From Nocardioides ginsengisegetis (GTDB taxonomy: Bacteria > Actinomycetota > Actinomycetes > Propionibacteriales > Nocardioidaceae): 64,000 nucleotides of DNA. Under the pieces are notes generated by a model. The model saw only the letters and a list, made by a program, of their open reading frames with translations. It did no database searches and had not been told where the DNA came from. Made by a program: the position numbers and the translations under genes. Positions 32,261 to 42,255 of the stretch are shown here, in pieces (position 1 is the stretch's first letter; every line of letters starts with the position of its first letter). The stretch is from contig NZ_JACGXA010000001.1 in assembly GCF_014138045.1 (NCBI RefSeq), positions 1,237,501-1,301,500 on the forward strand, in the 5' to 3' direction.

Positions 32261-32892
32261 CGTCGACCGCGTTCGCTTGCCTCTGCGACCGGACTCACCA
32301 GACCCGCCGCGTCGTGCTCACTGGTGGCCCCGGAGCCGGGAAGACCGCGGTGCTTGAACTGGTCCGCGCCACCGCCTGCCGTCACGTACGGGTCCTGCCG
32401 GAGGCAGCCAGCATCCTCTTCGGCGGCGGGTTCCCACGCCGCGACGGGTTCGAGGAGCGCCGAGCCGCCCAACGAGCCCTCTTCCACGTCCAGCGTGAGC
32501 TCGAAACGCTCGGCGAGATCGAGGGCGCGGCGATCATGCTGTGTGACCGTGGCACCGTGGACGGGCTGGCGTACTGGCCCGGTGATCCCGGGGACCTGTG
32601 GGCGGCGGTGCACAGCAGTCTCAAGGCGGAGCAGCAGCGGTACGCCGCAGTGATCCACCTGCAGACTCCGTCGGAAGGAGTGGGCTACAACCACGCCAAC
32701 CCGATCCGCACGGAGACCGCCCGAGCCGCGGCCCTCATCGACGCGCGCATCACCGAGGTCTGGGCAGGTCACCCGCGGGTGACCACCATCCCGGCCTCGG
32801 ATGACTTCCTGGTCAAGGCCAACGCCGCGCTCGACGTCATCCGCTCGGAGCTGCCCGGTTGCTGTCGCCTTCACGTGGTCCCGGCCGGCTGA
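32257..32892 (+). CDS. AAA family P-loop ATPase
   Basis: A 211-residue P-loop protein with Walker A GGPGAGKT at residues 23-30 and a Walker B-like segment GAAIMLCDRGTVDGLAYW. The arrangement (P-loop, EAASILFGGGFPRR, DRGTVDGLAYW, VIHLQTP) matches the AAA_28 group, proteins related to nucleoside or small-molecule kinases whose substrates are often unknown. It has CLC near the N-terminus and GCC near the end, which may bind metal. It is coupled to the SHOCT protein through short overlaps. Confidence 0.8.
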   Translation: MTSTAFACLCDRTHQTRRVVLTGGPGAGKTAVLELVRATACRHVRVLPEAASILFGGGFPRRDGFEERRAAQRALFHVQRELETLGEIEGAAIMLCDRGTVDGLAYWPGDPGDLWAAVHSSLKAEQQRYAAVIHLQTPSEGVGYNHANPIRTETARAAALIDARITEVWAGHPRVTTIPASDDFLVKANAALDVIRSELPGCCRLHVVPAG

Positions 32893-32984
32893 CCGGTCAG
32901 CATCGGGCACTGCGGGATCCCGTTGCTGCCGCCGTGGCGATCCAGTCAGGATCCGGGATCGGGAGACGCACACACGGAACGGCG

Positions 32985-33839
32985 TCAGCGCACCACGATG
33001 ACGGGGCACTCGGCGCGGTGGAGGACCTCCTGGGAGACCGAGCCGAGCAGCATCTCCTGCCACGGCGTCCGGCCCCGCGAGCCGACCACCACCAGCGAGG
33101 CGTCGTCGGAGAGCCGCGCCAGCACCCGACCGGCCCGGCCGATCACGGCGGTGCTGCGCAGATCGACGTCGGGGTAGTCCTCGGCGATGCCCGCGACCAG
33201 CTCGGCGGCGAGCCGCTCGGCGTCGTCGACGATCTCGGTGTCCACGTCGATGGGCAGGACCGCCAGGCCGGTCGGAGTGCCGGAGAACATCGGCAGCTGG
33301 TAGGCGTGGACGGCGAGCACCGACTCGCCGGTGAGCGCGGCCCGGTCGGCCGCGTAGCGCAGCGCGCTCTCGCTGGCGGACGAGCCGTCGACGCCGACCA
33401 CGATCCGGTGCGACCTCGGGTTGTGGGCCCGCCGGACCACGGCGACCGGGCACCGGGCATGGCCGGCGAGATGCTGGCTGACCGAGCCGAGCCAGCGCGC
33501 CTCGAACATGTTGTAGCCCCGACTGCCGGCGACCAGGAGGCCCGCGTCCGCGGCGGCCTGCAGCAACGTCGGCACCGGCCAGCCGTGCTCGACGACCACC
33601 TCGGCCTCGATGTCCGTGGCCGTCTTGACGGCGTCGCGCGCGGCCGCCACCGCGCTGTGGACGCGGTGCTCCTCGAAGTCGCGCAGCTGGACCGGCTGGG
33701 TGTCGGCGGCCAGTGAGACCACCACCACCCGCACGTCCTGGTGGGTCAGCTCCGCGGTGCGGAGGCCCCACTCGAGGGCCAGGTCGGCGTCCGGTGACCC
33801 GTCGTAGGCGATGACGACGGGGTGCTTGTCGGTGCTCAT
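32985..33839 (-). CDS. Universal stress protein, tandem UspA domains
   Basis: A 284-residue protein with two Usp domains (about residues 5-140 and 150-284). Each keeps the nucleotide-binding pattern G-x2-G-x9-G-(S/T): GSRGYNMFEARWLGS in the first and GSRGRTPWQEMLLGS in the second, so both probably bind ATP. Such proteins help survival during starvation or hypoxia. ATG at 33839 (MSTDKHPVVIAYDGS) is chosen because the domain begins there; the upstream extension is unlikely. Confidence 0.92.
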   Translation of the reverse strand: MSTDKHPVVIAYDGSPDADLALEWGLRTAELTHQDVRVVVVSLAADTQPVQLRDFEEHRVHSAVAAARDAVKTATDIEAEVVVEHGWPVPTLLQAAADAGLLVAGSRGYNMFEARWLGSVSQHLAGHARCPVAVVRRAHNPRSHRIVVGVDGSSASESALRYAADRAALTGESVLAVHAYQLPMFSGTPTGLAVLPIDVDTEIVDDAERLAAELVAGIAEDYPDVDLRSTAVIGRAGRVLARLSDDASLVVVGSRGRTPWQEMLLGSVSQEVLHRAECPVIVVR

Positions 33840-33926
33840 GTGCCCACGATCGCCCCGCGACCTCGGCGGCACAGGGGCCGATTGGGCATGGTCGAGGGCC
33901 GATCGGCCCTAGGGGCCGCCAGGGCC

Positions 33927-34574
33927 TCAGCCCGAGTGCTCCTCCTCCGACCAGCGCGCCTGCTCGAGCACCTCGCGGGTGCGGTCGGCCGAGATCCGGT
34001 GGGAGGAGATGTCCTCGGGCCAGCCCTCCACCTCGCCGGTCGCCCAGTCGGCCCAGTCGGCGACGAGCTTGTAGAAGTCGGTGAGGAAGGCTCCGAGCAG
34101 CAGCGCGGTCGCTCGACGCTCGGCGTACAGGCCGTCCTCCGCGGCCGCGAACTTCTCCCCGGCCTCGATGCTGCCGGCGTTCTGCTCGACCGCCCACCGG
34201 CGGGCGCGGGCCAACGAGGCCAGGGCGCCGTCGCGGCTGCCGTGGTCGGCGAAGATCAGCTTGACCAGCCCCTCGAACTCCAGCGCCGGTCCCTGGCCGG
34301 GTTCGGCGAGCCAGTCCGCGAGGGCGCGGCGTCCGTCCGGGGTGATCGTGTAGAGCGTGCGCGGGCGTCGTCCGACCGCGTCGTCCCGGGCGGTGGCGTA
34401 CCCGTGCTCGACGAGCTTCTTCGGCTCCTCGAAGAGCTTGCTCTGCGCGCGCGGCCAGACCCTGCCGACGCTGCGGTCCATGGCCTTGGCGAGCTCGTAG
34501 GTCGAGTGGGGGCGCACCGCGAGCAGGCCGAGGACGCCGTAGGTCGTGGTGGTGAGTCGGGAACGTCTTGACAT
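33927..34574 (-). CDS. PadR family transcriptional regulator
   Basis: A 215-residue repressor-type protein. The winged helix (about residues 5-85: TTYGVLGLLAVRPHSTYELAKAMDRSVGRVWPRAQSKLFEEPKKLVEHGYAT ... RTLYTITPDGRRAL) is followed by a helical dimerisation domain of the PadR C-terminal type. AAAGGGAGG precedes ATG 34574. It is divergent from the methyltransferase gene, so the shared 67-base spacer is its likely operator. Confidence 0.88.
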   Translation of the reverse strand: MSRRSRLTTTTYGVLGLLAVRPHSTYELAKAMDRSVGRVWPRAQSKLFEEPKKLVEHGYATARDDAVGRRPRTLYTITPDGRRALADWLAEPGQGPALEFEGLVKLIFADHGSRDGALASLARARRWAVEQNAGSIEAGEKFAAAEDGLYAERRATALLLGAFLTDFYKLVADWADWATGEVEGWPEDISSHRISADRTREVLEQARWSEEEHSG

Positions 34575-34641
34575 GATCCTCCCTTTGGGACTAAATCTAG
34601 CAGAGACTCTTCTCGGGACCTGGGCGAGGAGGTTGGCGGCG

Positions 34642-35496
34642 ATGAACGAGACAGCGGTGGAGGTCGACCCGCGCAACGCCGGCCAGCTGCGCGACTGGGA
34701 CGGCGAGCACGGGGCCTACTGGGCCGAGCACGCCGAGACCTACGAGGCGTCGGTGGCGCGCTACCAGCCGGCGCTCCTGGCCGCCGTCGACGCCCGGCCG
34801 GGGGAGCGGGTGCTCGACGTGGGTTGTGGGTCGGGCCAGCTGGCGCTCGACGTGGTGGGTCGTACGCCGGGCGCGACCGCGGTGGGGGTCGACCTCTCCA
34901 GCGCCCAGCTGGAGGTGGCGCGAGCCAGGGCGGGCGACCTGCCGGTCGAGTTCCTCCAGGCCGACGCGCAGGTGCACGACTTCGGCGAGGCGGCGTACGA
35001 CGTGGTCGCGAGCCGGACGGGCACGATGTTCTTCTCCGACCCGGCGAGGGCGTTCGCGAACCTGGCGAGGGCGACCCGGCCGGGTGGCCGGCTGGCGCTC
35101 CTCGTGTGGCGCGGGATCGAGGACAACGAGTGGCTGCGTGAGTTCATGGGGGCCATCGGGCAGGTGCTCCCGCTGGCCTCGCCGCCGGCGGACGCACCCG
35201 GGCCGTTCGCTCAGAGTGATCCCGACCGGGTGCGCGGGGTGATCGAGGGCGCCGGTTGGGAGGGCGTCACGTTCACCGCGCACGACGAGCCCCTGTGGTT
35301 CGGACCCGATGCGGACCGGGCCACGACGTTCATCGTCGGGCAGATGGTCTGGCTGTTCGCCAAGCTCGACGCGGACGGCAGGCGTCGTGCGGAGGCGAAC
35401 CTCCACGACGTCATGGCCGCGCACCAGGACGCCGACGGTGTGCGGCTCGCGTCGGGAGCGTGGCTGGTGACCGCCCGACGCGCGACTGGTACCTGA
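34642..35496 (+). CDS. Class I SAM-dependent methyltransferase
   Basis: A 284-residue methyltransferase with the SAM-binding motif I VLDVGCGSGQLALDV at about residues 53-67, the acidic loop GVDLSSAQL, and the post-motif YDVVASRTGTMFFSD and RPGGRLALLVW. The length and C-terminal extension resemble ubiquinone/menaquinone-type or small-molecule methyltransferases, but the substrate is unknown. GAGGAGG lies about 9 bases before the ATG. It is divergent from the PadR regulator, which may control it. Confidence 0.88.
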   Translation: MNETAVEVDPRNAGQLRDWDGEHGAYWAEHAETYEASVARYQPALLAAVDARPGERVLDVGCGSGQLALDVVGRTPGATAVGVDLSSAQLEVARARAGDLPVEFLQADAQVHDFGEAAYDVVASRTGTMFFSDPARAFANLARATRPGGRLALLVWRGIEDNEWLREFMGAIGQVLPLASPPADAPGPFAQSDPDRVRGVIEGAGWEGVTFTAHDEPLWFGPDADRATTFIVGQMVWLFAKLDADGRRRAEANLHDVMAAHQDADGVRLASGAWLVTARRATGT

Positions 35497-35526
35497 CTGA
35501 TACCGGGAACGACTCAACTGGCGTAC

Positions 35527-36189
35527 ATGACTGATCTACGCACGGAGCGTCCGAAGACGCAGCGCCCCCGCCGTCTCGCGTGGGCTGCGGGCGTGGTCGC
35601 GGTGGCTGCCGTGGTCGCCGTGGTCTGGGCCCTGGGGCCGGGCTCCGACTCCTCCGGGACCGCCCAGTCCCCATCGGCAGGACCACTGACGGCGGAGCGG
35701 GCTGCTGCTGACTATGTCGACGCCTACGCGAGCTTCGACCGCACGCGGCTGAGGTCCCTCCTGGCAGACGACGCCTCGGGCTTCTGGCTCGCTCTGCGCG
35801 ACTACAACCGGGCGGACGAGGCGATCGAGTTCCGGATCCTGCCCGGCGCCTGCTCGGTGGCGGGTGAGGAGGTTGACGGGACCCTGGTGAGCTGCGGCTT
35901 CGACGTCCACGCGCTCGGGTCGGAGCAGCTCGGGCGCGGGCCCTACACGGACAACCAGTTCCTCGTCCTCGTGCGGGACGGCAAGGTCGTCGAGTCGGAG
36001 ATGGACGTCGCCTACGACAGCAACGGCTTCGCCGGCCAGATGTGGGAGCCGTTCGTGGCCTGGGTGACGAAGCACTACCCGAAGGACCTCCCGCGCATGC
36101 TCGACGGGGGCGACGCACGACCGGACGCCACGTCGATCAGGCTCTGGCACCGGCACATCGCCGAGTACGTCGCGGCGCGGTCCGCGTGA
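35527..36189 (+). CDS. Membrane-anchored protein with NTF2-like outer domain
   Basis: A 220-residue protein with a basic cytoplasmic start (RTERPKTQRPRR), one transmembrane helix (about residues 18-37), a Ser/Pro linker and an outer domain beginning LTAERAAADYVDAYASFDRTRLRSLLADDA, a pattern common in NTF2/SnoaL-like folds. Two cysteines may form a disulfide. No function is recognised. It ends in a strong hairpin before the convergent glnA gene. Confidence 0.65.
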   Translation: MTDLRTERPKTQRPRRLAWAAGVVAVAAVVAVVWALGPGSDSSGTAQSPSAGPLTAERAAADYVDAYASFDRTRLRSLLADDASGFWLALRDYNRADEAIEFRILPGACSVAGEEVDGTLVSCGFDVHALGSEQLGRGPYTDNQFLVLVRDGKVVESEMDVAYDSNGFAGQMWEPFVAWVTKHYPKDLPRMLDGGDARPDATSIRLWHRHIAEYVAARSA

Positions 36190-36195
36190 GAACGC

Positions 36196-36227
36196 CGAAG
36201 GCCCCCGGATCGCTCCGGGGGCCTTCG
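36196..36227. terminator. Bidirectional terminator between converging genes
   Basis: A perfect 14-base stem CGAAGGCCCCCGGA/TCCGGGGGCCTTCG with a 4-base loop (TCGC) lies 7 bases after the upstream stop and 22 bases from the glnA stop on the other strand. Confidence 0.8.
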
Positions 36228-36248
36228 GGTGTACGACGAGCGGGTGGC

Positions 36249-37673
36249 TCAGATGTCGTAGTAGAGCTCGAACTCGTGCGGGTGCGGGCGCATCTGCACG
36301 GGCAGGATCTCGTTGCTGCGCTTGTAGTCGATCCAGGTCTCGATCAGGTCCGGCGTGAACACGTTGCCCTGGGTCAGGAACTCGTGGTCGGACTCGAGGG
36401 AGTCGAGCACGGCGTTGAGCGACGTGGGGACCTGGTCGATGTCGGCCATCTCGTCCGGCGGGAGCTCGTAGATGTCCTTGTCGATCGGGGCGGCGGGCTC
36501 GATCTTGTTCTTGATGCCGTCGAGGCCGGCCAGCAGCAGCGCCGAGAAGGCGAGGTAGGGGTTGGCCGACGGGTCGGGGCAGCGGAACTCGATGCGCTTG
36601 GCCTTCGGGTTGGAGCCCGTGATCGGGATCCGGACGCAGGCCGAGCGGTTGCGCTGGCTGTAGACCAGCGAGATCGGGGCCTCGAAGCCGGGCACCAGGC
36701 GGTGGTAGGAGTTCACCGTCGGGTTGGTGAAGGCCAGCAGCGACGGGGCGTGCTTGAGGATGCCGCCGATGTAGTAGCGGGCCATGTCCGAGAGGCCGCC
36801 GTAGCCGGTCTCATCGAAGAACAGGGGCTCGCCCTGGTCCCAGATGGACTGGTGGACGTGCATGCCCGAGCCGTTGTCACCGAAGATCGGCTTGGGCATG
36901 AAGGTGGCCGACTTGCCGTTGCGCCAGGCGACGTTCTTGATGATGTACTTGAACTTCATCACGTCGTCGGCGGCCTTGAGCAGCTCGTCGAACTTGTAGT
37001 TGATCTCGGCCTGGCCGGCGGTGCCGACCTCGTGGTGGGCGCGCTCGACCTGCAGGCCGGACTTCTCCAGCTCGATGACCATCTCGTCGCGGAGCTCGCC
37101 GAAGTGGTCGGTCGGGGCGACCGGGAAGTAGCCGCCCTTGTACTTCACCTTGTAGCCGCGGTTGTCGTTCTCGAACGAGTCGCCGGTGTTCCAGGCGCCG
37201 GCGACGGAGTTGATCTCGTAGTAGCCGGCGTTCTGCTTGGTCTCGAAGCGCACGTTGTCGAAGACGTAGAACTCGGCCTCGGGGGCGAAGTAGGCCTTGT
37301 CGCCGACGCCCGTGCTCGCCAGGTAGGCCATCGCCTTGCGCGCGATGTTGCGCGGGTCGCGGGAGTAGGCCTCACCGGTGAGCGGGTCGTGGATGAAGAA
37401 GTTGACGACCAGGGTCTTGGCCGCGCGGAAGGGGTCCAGGTACGCCGTCGTCGGGTCCGGGAACAGCGACATGTCGGACTCGTGGATGGCCTGGAAGCCG
37501 CGGATGGAGGAGCCGTCGAAGTTGAGGCCGTCGTCGAAGACGGACTGGTCGAACGACGACACCGGGACCGTGAAGTGCTGCATGACGCCGGGAAGGTCGC
37601 AGAAGCGGACGTCGACCATCTCGACGCCTTCATCCTTGACGTACTTGAGCAGCTCGTCGCTGTTCTGGAACAT
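36249..37673 (-). CDS. glnA: Glutamine synthetase type I
   Basis: The 474-residue dodecameric enzyme that joins ammonia and glutamate to make glutamine with ATP. Visible are the N-terminal beta-grasp part ([29 protein letters not shown]), the Mg-site segments PEAEFYVFD and [28 protein letters not shown] and the adenylylation loop YELPPDE with Tyr402, the target of GlnE. AAGGAGGA precedes the ATG. A GlnR-type operator lies about 110 bases upstream. Activity is probably controlled at both transcription (GlnR) and protein (GlnE) level. Confidence 0.97.
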   Translation of the reverse strand: MFQNSDELLKYVKDEGVEMVDVRFCDLPGVMQHFTVPVSSFDQSVFDDGLNFDGSSIRGFQAIHESDMSLFPDPTTAYLDPFRAAKTLVVNFFIHDPLTGEAYSRDPRNIARKAMAYLASTGVGDKAYFAPEAEFYVFDNVRFETKQNAGYYEINSVAGAWNTGDSFENDNRGYKVKYKGGYFPVAPTDHFGELRDEMVIELEKSGLQVERAHHEVGTAGQAEINYKFDELLKAADDVMKFKYIIKNVAWRNGKSATFMPKPIFGDNGSGMHVHQSIWDQGEPLFFDETGYGGLSDMARYYIGGILKHAPSLLAFTNPTVNSYHRLVPGFEAPISLVYSQRNRSACVRIPITGSNPKAKRIEFRCPDPSANPYLAFSALLLAGLDGIKNKIEPAAPIDKDIYELPPDEMADIDQVPTSLNAVLDSLESDHEFLTQGNVFTPDLIETWIDYKRSNEILPVQMRPHPHEFELYYDI

Positions 37674-37778
37674 TCGTCCTCCTTGGCTGCGACCTCGGTG
37701 GGCAGCCGACACAAAGCAAGCGAGTAGTCGGCCCGGAGCGGCGCTGCGCCGGGCACTGCCCGAACCTAGGGTCGGGCA

Positions 37779-37816
37779 GTTTCTTGACCGTATCTGGTTT
37801 GTTTCGGCCATGTAAC
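37779..37816 (-). promoter_or_regulatory. GlnR-type operator upstream of glnA
   Basis: On the minus strand the sequence reads GTTAC-n6-GAAAC-n6-GATAC-n6-GAAAC. The published actinobacterial GlnR pattern is gTnAC-n6-GaAAC, repeated. Three of the four half-sites match fully and one (GATAC) at most positions. The site lies 106-143 bases upstream of the glnA start, between glnA and the divergent RDD gene, and fits nitrogen-dependent activation. Confidence 0.8.
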
Positions 37817-37864
37817 AGGTGGCCGGACCCCGGACCGCCGGGACCGCCCCTCTAGCCTGACCCC

Positions 37865-38293
37865 GTGAACTCCCTCGAGACCGCGTCCTGGGCACGCCGG
37901 ATCCTGGCCCTGGTCGTCGACTGGTTCGCCTCGAGCCTCGTGGTCGTGCTGATCCTGGGACCGGGCCGCTTCTTCGCCGACCAGTCCCAGCACCCCGACC
38001 CGCTGCCGGGCATGCTCACGCTGCTGGTTTTCGTCCTCGAGACCGCGCTGCTCGTGACCCTCGCCGGCGGCTCGTTCGGCCAGCTCGCGACCCGGCTGCG
38101 CGTCGTACGGTTCGACGGCTCCGGCCGCCCGGTGCCGCTCCTGCCGTCGCTCGCGCGCAGCATCCTCGTGATCGCGGTGATCCCGCCGCTCGTGTTCCGC
38201 CCCGACGGGCGGGGGCTGCACGACCTGATGGCGCGCACCGCCACCGTCACCCTGCAGACAGCGCGGGGCGGGCAGGGCACGCCTCGGGACTGA
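37865..38293 (+). CDS. RDD family membrane protein
   Basis: A 142-residue membrane protein with the RDD signature residues: R12 and D19 in the first helix ([15 protein letters not shown]) and the later [10 protein letters not shown]. Three helices are predicted (about residues 12-33, 47-68 and 94-112). RDD proteins are of varied or unknown function; some are thought to be transporters. It starts at GTG and is divergent from glnA. Confidence 0.85.
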   Translation: MNSLETASWARRILALVVDWFASSLVVVLILGPGRFFADQSQHPDPLPGMLTLLVFVLETALLVTLAGGSFGQLATRLRVVRFDGSGRPVPLLPSLARSILVIAVIPPLVFRPDGRGLHDLMARTATVTLQTARGGQGTPRD

Positions 38294-38299
38294 TGCGGG

Positions 38300-39010
38300 T
38301 CAGCGACCCCGCATGTTGCCGCGCATGCCCTTCATGCTGGTCGGCACCGGGCCCTTGGGCATCGGGATGGCCGACCGGTTGGCGTCGAGCGCCTTGAGGC
38401 GGTTGAGGATGTCGGTCATCTCGGCGGGCTTGACCGAGCGGCCGAGCTTCTGGACGTGGCGCGCCAGCTTGGGCAGCGGCACCTCGCCCTCGCCGTTGCC
38501 GCACACGATCTCGTGGACGGGGGCGTCGGAGACGACGCGCTCGTGCTTGCGGCGCTCGCCGGCCAGCAGCTGGCGGACCCGGTTGGGGTTGCCCTCGCCG
38601 ATCAGGACGATGCCCGGAGGGCCGACCACGCGGTGCACTACGTCCTGCTGCTTGGTGAAGGCGACGGCCGGGTCGGTGCGCCAGCCGCGCTTGAGCATCC
38701 GCAGGGCGGCCGCGGCGGCGCCGGGCTGTCCCTCCATCTGGCCGTAGGCGGCCTTCTGGGCGCGCCGGCCGAAGACGATGAGCGCGGCGAGCGAGCCGAA
38801 GAGGATCGCGCCGACGATCGCGATGACCAGGCCGATGACCCCGCCACCGGGCAGGAACCAGAACACGGCGAAGCCGACAGCCGCGGCGACGAGGAACGCG
38901 ACGACCAGCAGCAGACCGAGCCGGGGGTCGGTCTTCTTCGCCATCCGGTAGGTCTCGACGAACTGCCGACGGCGGCTCATCTTCTCGGGATCGGTGGGGG
39001 CCTTGGCCAT
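38300..39010 (-). CDS. DUF4191 family membrane protein
   Basis: A 236-residue protein with a basic N-terminus (KMSRRRQFVETYRMAKKTDPRLG), two transmembrane helices (about residues 31-51 and 56-78) and a basic cytoplasmic tail ending in Met/Gly/Arg-rich residues (PTSMKGMRGNMRGR). The family is conserved beside lipA in actinobacteria, and its function is unknown. It follows lipA with a 65-base gap in the same direction. Confidence 0.88.
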   Translation of the reverse strand: MAKAPTDPEKMSRRRQFVETYRMAKKTDPRLGLLLVVAFLVAAAVGFAVFWFLPGGGVIGLVIAIVGAILFGSLAALIVFGRRAQKAAYGQMEGQPGAAAAALRMLKRGWRTDPAVAFTKQQDVVHRVVGPPGIVLIGEGNPNRVRQLLAGERRKHERVVSDAPVHEIVCGNGEGEVPLPKLARHVQKLGRSVKPAEMTDILNRLKALDANRSAIPMPKGPVPTSMKGMRGNMRGR

Positions 39011-39075
39011 GGTGTGTGCGGTCTCCTGCGGTGGTGCGGGCTGGTGGTGCCGGATAGGGGAAGGCTACTGCCGGA

Positions 39076-40041
39076 TCAGGCGCTCGCGCCCTCGCGAGCG
39101 GCCATCGCCTGCTGGTAGAGGCGCCCGGCGCGGTACGACGAGCGCACCAGCGGGCCCGACATGACGCCGGAGAACCCGATCTGGTCGGCCTCGTCCTTGA
39201 GCTCGACGAACTCCTCCGGCTTGACCCAGCGCTCGACGGGGTGGTGCCGGGCGGAGGGGCGGAGGTACTGGGTGATGGTGATCAGCTCGCAGCCGGCCTC
39301 GTGCAGGTCGCGCAGCGCCTGGCTGACCTCCTCGCGGGTCTCGCCCATGCCGAGGATGAGGTTGGACTTGGTCACGAGACCGAAGTCGCGGGCCTGGGTG
39401 ATCACGTCGAGGGAGCGCTCGTAGCGGAACGCGGGACGGATCCGCTTGAAGATGCGCGGCACCGTCTCGACGTTGTGGGCTAGCACCTCGGGCCGCGACT
39501 CGAAGACCTCGCGGAGGAGGTCGGGCTTGCCGTTGAAGTCGGGGATGAGGTTCTCGACGCCGGTGTCGGGGTTGAGCTCGTGGATCTGCTTGACGGTCTC
39601 GGCGTACAGCCAGGCACCGCCGTCCTCGAGGTCGTCGCGGGCGACGCCGGTGATGGTCGCGTAGCGCAGGTCCATCTTCTGCACCGACTCGGCCACGCGG
39701 CGGGGCTCGTCGCGGTCGAGGGGCTGCGGCTTGCCGGTGTCGATCTGGCAGAAGTCGCAGCGCCGCGTGCACTGGTCGCCGCCGATGAGGAAGGTCGCCT
39801 CGCGGTCCTCCCAGCACTCGAAGATGTTGGGACAGCCGGCTTCTTGGCACACGGTGTGGAGGCCCTCGGACTTCACCAGGCTCTGGAGGTGCTTGTACTC
39901 GGGGCCCATCTTGGCCCGGGTCTTGATCCACTCCGGCTTCCGCTCGATCGGGGTCTCGGCATTGCGGACCTCGAGGCGGAGGAGCTTGCGGCCTTCGGGT
40001 TGCGTCACGTCGCGCAACTCTACGCCGGGGGAGTGGGGCAC
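39076..40041 (-). CDS. lipA: Lipoyl synthase
   Basis: The 321-residue radical-SAM enzyme that inserts two sulfurs into protein-bound octanoyl groups to make lipoate. The auxiliary iron-sulfur cluster cysteines are C65, C70 and C76 ([12 protein letters not shown]). The radical-SAM cluster is CTRRCDFC (C91, C95, C98). The C-terminal RSSYRAG serine motif is present. The GTG at 40041 precedes the conserved start. It works after LipB, encoded at 40533-41267; the E2 protein at 50530 is a likely target. Confidence 0.96.
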   Translation of the reverse strand: MPHSPGVELRDVTQPEGRKLLRLEVRNAETPIERKPEWIKTRAKMGPEYKHLQSLVKSEGLHTVCQEAGCPNIFECWEDREATFLIGGDQCTRRCDFCQIDTGKPQPLDRDEPRRVAESVQKMDLRYATITGVARDDLEDGGAWLYAETVKQIHELNPDTGVENLIPDFNGKPDLLREVFESRPEVLAHNVETVPRIFKRIRPAFRYERSLDVITQARDFGLVTKSNLILGMGETREEVSQALRDLHEAGCELITITQYLRPSARHHPVERWVKPEEFVELKDEADQIGFSGVMSGPLVRSSYRAGRLYQQAMAAREGASA

Positions 40042-40081
40042 CCAATTCGGTCAACCGCGTGCGGGATACGGTCGGGGCACC

Positions 40082-40525
40082 ATGACCAGAGCAGCCACCA
40101 CCGCACGCGCACGCCGTGCGCTCGCCGCCTCCTCGATCGTCCTGCTGGGCTCGCTGCTGAGCGCCTGCGGCGACGACTCCTCGACGCCCTCGTCGGCCGA
40201 CTCCTCCTCGGGTGCACCGACCTCGCAGGCCGTCCCGAGCCAGGGCAGCGCGGACAACCCGTTCGACTCCTCGCTGGTCGGGCCGACCAAGGGCCAGCCC
40301 GGGCAGGTGCTCACCGAGACGCTGACCAACACCGGCCGGCTGCCGGACGCCTACCAGGTCGTCATCGACCCCGCCGAGGCCGCGCGGGTCAAGGTCTCCA
40401 GCTTCACCCTGGGGCCGGGCGAGAGCGCGAAGGTCAAGATCCTGGTGCTGTCCACGCCGTTCGACGTGCACCTCAAGACCGCCGGCGGCGGCGCCCCCGA
40501 CACCACCGCGATGACGATCTCCTAG
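40082..40525 (+). CDS. Small lipoprotein of unknown function
   Basis: A 147-residue predicted lipoprotein. The signal MTRAATTARARRALAASSIVLLGSLLSAC ends in lipobox LSAC, with the cysteine at residue 29. A Ser/Asp-rich linker leads to a domain (GQVLTETLTNTGRLPDAYQVVIDPAEAARVKVSSFTLGPGESAKVKILV) that looks like an immunoglobulin-like beta sandwich. The gene sits between lipA and lipB, divergent from lipA and convergent with lipB. No named family is recognised. Confidence 0.7.
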   Translation: MTRAATTARARRALAASSIVLLGSLLSACGDDSSTPSSADSSSGAPTSQAVPSQGSADNPFDSSLVGPTKGQPGQVLTETLTNTGRLPDAYQVVIDPAEAARVKVSSFTLGPGESAKVKILVLSTPFDVHLKTAGGGAPDTTAMTIS

Positions 40526-40532
40526 GAGACGA

Positions 40533-41267
40533 CTAGGAGCGCGTCGGCGTCAGCAGCTCGATGCGTGGCGCGCGGCCGGGCTCGGGCCTCGGCTCGTAGT
40601 CCGGCGTGGCGTCGTACGGCGCCCACGCGAGGTAGTCGCGCAGGTGGCGCTGCACGGTCGGCAGCACCTCGTCGACGGTCACGTCGCGGCCGAGCTCCTG
40701 GCTGAGCGAGGTGACGCCGGCGTCGGCGATGCCGCAGGGGACGAAACGGTCGTACCAGCCGAGGTCGACGTCGCAGTTGAGCGCGAAGCCGTGCATGGTC
40801 ACGCCGCGGCTGACGCGGATGCCGAGCGCGGCGATCTTGCGCTCGGGGCCCCGGTCGTCGGCCTGCAGCCAGACACCGGACCGCCCGGGCACCCGGGCGG
40901 TGGTGACGCCGAGGTCGGCGCAGACGTGGATCAGGGCCTCCTCGACGCGGCGGACGTAGTCGACGACCTTCACGTGGTCGGGGAGCGTGACGATGGGGTA
41001 GCCCACCAGCTGGCCGGGGCCGTGGAAGGTGATCTTGCCGCCGCGGTCGACGTCGATGACCTGGGCGCCACCCGGGTCGGCCGGCCGCTCGTGCGGGTCG
41101 GTGCGCTTGCCGGCGGTGAAGACCGGCGGGTGCTCCAGCAGCAGGACCGTGGCGGGCAGGTCACCCGCGACGACCGCCGCGTGCACGTCGCGCTGGAGGT
41201 CCCAGGCGGCGAGGTAGTCCACCGCGTCGGGGCCGAGGCCGACGGTCCGGAAGGTCAGGTCGCTCAC
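40533..41267 (-). CDS. lipB: Octanoyltransferase
   Basis: A 244-residue enzyme that moves octanoyl from acyl carrier protein onto lipoyl domains, the first step of lipoate synthesis. Motifs are [32 protein letters not shown], the conserved lysine in [21 protein letters not shown] and the acyl-cysteine in [14 protein letters not shown]. The start is GTG at 41267 ([10 protein letters not shown]). It is separated from lipA by a small lipoprotein gene on the other strand. Confidence 0.95.
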   Translation of the reverse strand: MSDLTFRTVGLGPDAVDYLAAWDLQRDVHAAVVAGDLPATVLLLEHPPVFTAGKRTDPHERPADPGGAQVIDVDRGGKITFHGPGQLVGYPIVTLPDHVKVVDYVRRVEEALIHVCADLGVTTARVPGRSGVWLQADDRGPERKIAALGIRVSRGVTMHGFALNCDVDLGWYDRFVPCGIADAGVTSLSQELGRDVTVDEVLPTVQRHLRDYLAWAPYDATPDYEPRPEPGRAPRIELLTPTRS

Positions 41268-41292
41268 GGATTCGACCCTACTCCGGCGCCAC

Positions 41293-42189
41293 TCACGCCC
41301 CGAGGCTCGCCCCGAGGAAGGCCAGCTGCTCGGGCAGCATCCGGCGCCAGTAGCCGGTGTCGTGCCCGCCCGGCTCGTTGATGGCGACCACGGTGCCGTC
41401 CGGGAAGCCCGCGACGTAGTCCACGACGGCGGGGAAGAACGGGTCGCCGGTGCCGACGTCGATGCGCACGGCGATGCCGGCCAGGTCGGACTGGTGCCCG
41501 AAGACGGTGTTCTGCTCGTACTCCTCGGGGCTGGAGAAGCCCGAGTCGGACGCGTCATCCGCGTCCGTCCACAGGGCCGGGCTCGACGCGACCACCGCCG
41601 GGACGACCTCGTTGCCGAGCAGGCCGGCGAGGCGGAGGGCGCCGTACCCGCCCATGGACCAGCCGATCAGGCCGTAGCGGTGGGTGGCGACGCCGTGGCC
41701 GGCGAGCCGCGGGAGCAGCTCGTCGGTGACCATTGCCGAGGCGTCCTCGCCGGAGGGGCGCGGGTGCCAGTACGACGTGCCGCCGTCGACCGTCGCGATC
41801 GCGAACGGCTCGCCCCCCTGGGCGACGTACTGGGCGAGGTAGCGGCCCAGCCCGAACGACGGGCCGGTCAGGGTCGCGTGGTCCTCGCCGAGGCCGTGCA
41901 GGGCGACGACCAGCGGGAGGATGCCGGTGCTGACGGGCGGCATCACGAGCGACCAGCCCGTCTCGGCGCCGAGGCGGTGCCGCGAGGTGAACGAGCCGCT
42001 GACGACCGGCCCCGGCTCGATGTCGGGGACGGTGCCGGGGTCGCCGTTGAGCCCCAGGTGCTGCTGGAGCCAGGGTCGGCCGGGCAGCACGCGCCGCTCG
42101 ATCCCGACGCCGGCGCCGGCCACCGCGGCGACCCCGACCACGGCGGTGCCGCCCAGGATGAGCGAACGGCGGCTGATCGACCGAGACAT
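41293..42189 (-). CDS. Tat-exported esterase, alpha/beta hydrolase
   Basis: A 298-residue enzyme of the esterase D/antigen-85-like alpha/beta hydrolase group. The N-terminus [25 protein letters not shown] has a twin-arginine signal (SRRSL). The nucleophile elbow GWSMGG is near residue 175, the oxyanion region is [15 protein letters not shown], and the catalytic His lies in [19 protein letters not shown]. The substrate may be an ester or acylated sugar or lipid. ATG 42189 is required for the Tat signal. Confidence 0.82.
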   Translation of the reverse strand: MSRSISRRSLILGGTAVVGVAAVAGAGVGIERRVLPGRPWLQQHLGLNGDPGTVPDIEPGPVVSGSFTSRHRLGAETGWSLVMPPVSTGILPLVVALHGLGEDHATLTGPSFGLGRYLAQYVAQGGEPFAIATVDGGTSYWHPRPSGEDASAMVTDELLPRLAGHGVATHRYGLIGWSMGGYGALRLAGLLGNEVVPAVVASSPALWTDADDASDSGFSSPEEYEQNTVFGHQSDLAGIAVRIDVGTGDPFFPAVVDYVAGFPDGTVVAINEPGGHDTGYWRRMLPEQLAFLGASLGA

Positions 42190-42255
42190 GCCGCCAGTCT
42201 CCCAGCCCTGTGGACAACCGGCGGGTGGCCGCGCCGCAGTGGGTAGGAGGTGGGG

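Noticed and set aside
36042-37727. A 561-codon plus-strand open frame opposite glnA
   Set aside because: Antisense shadow of the highly conserved glnA gene, rich in Val, Asp, Gly and Glu without domains.
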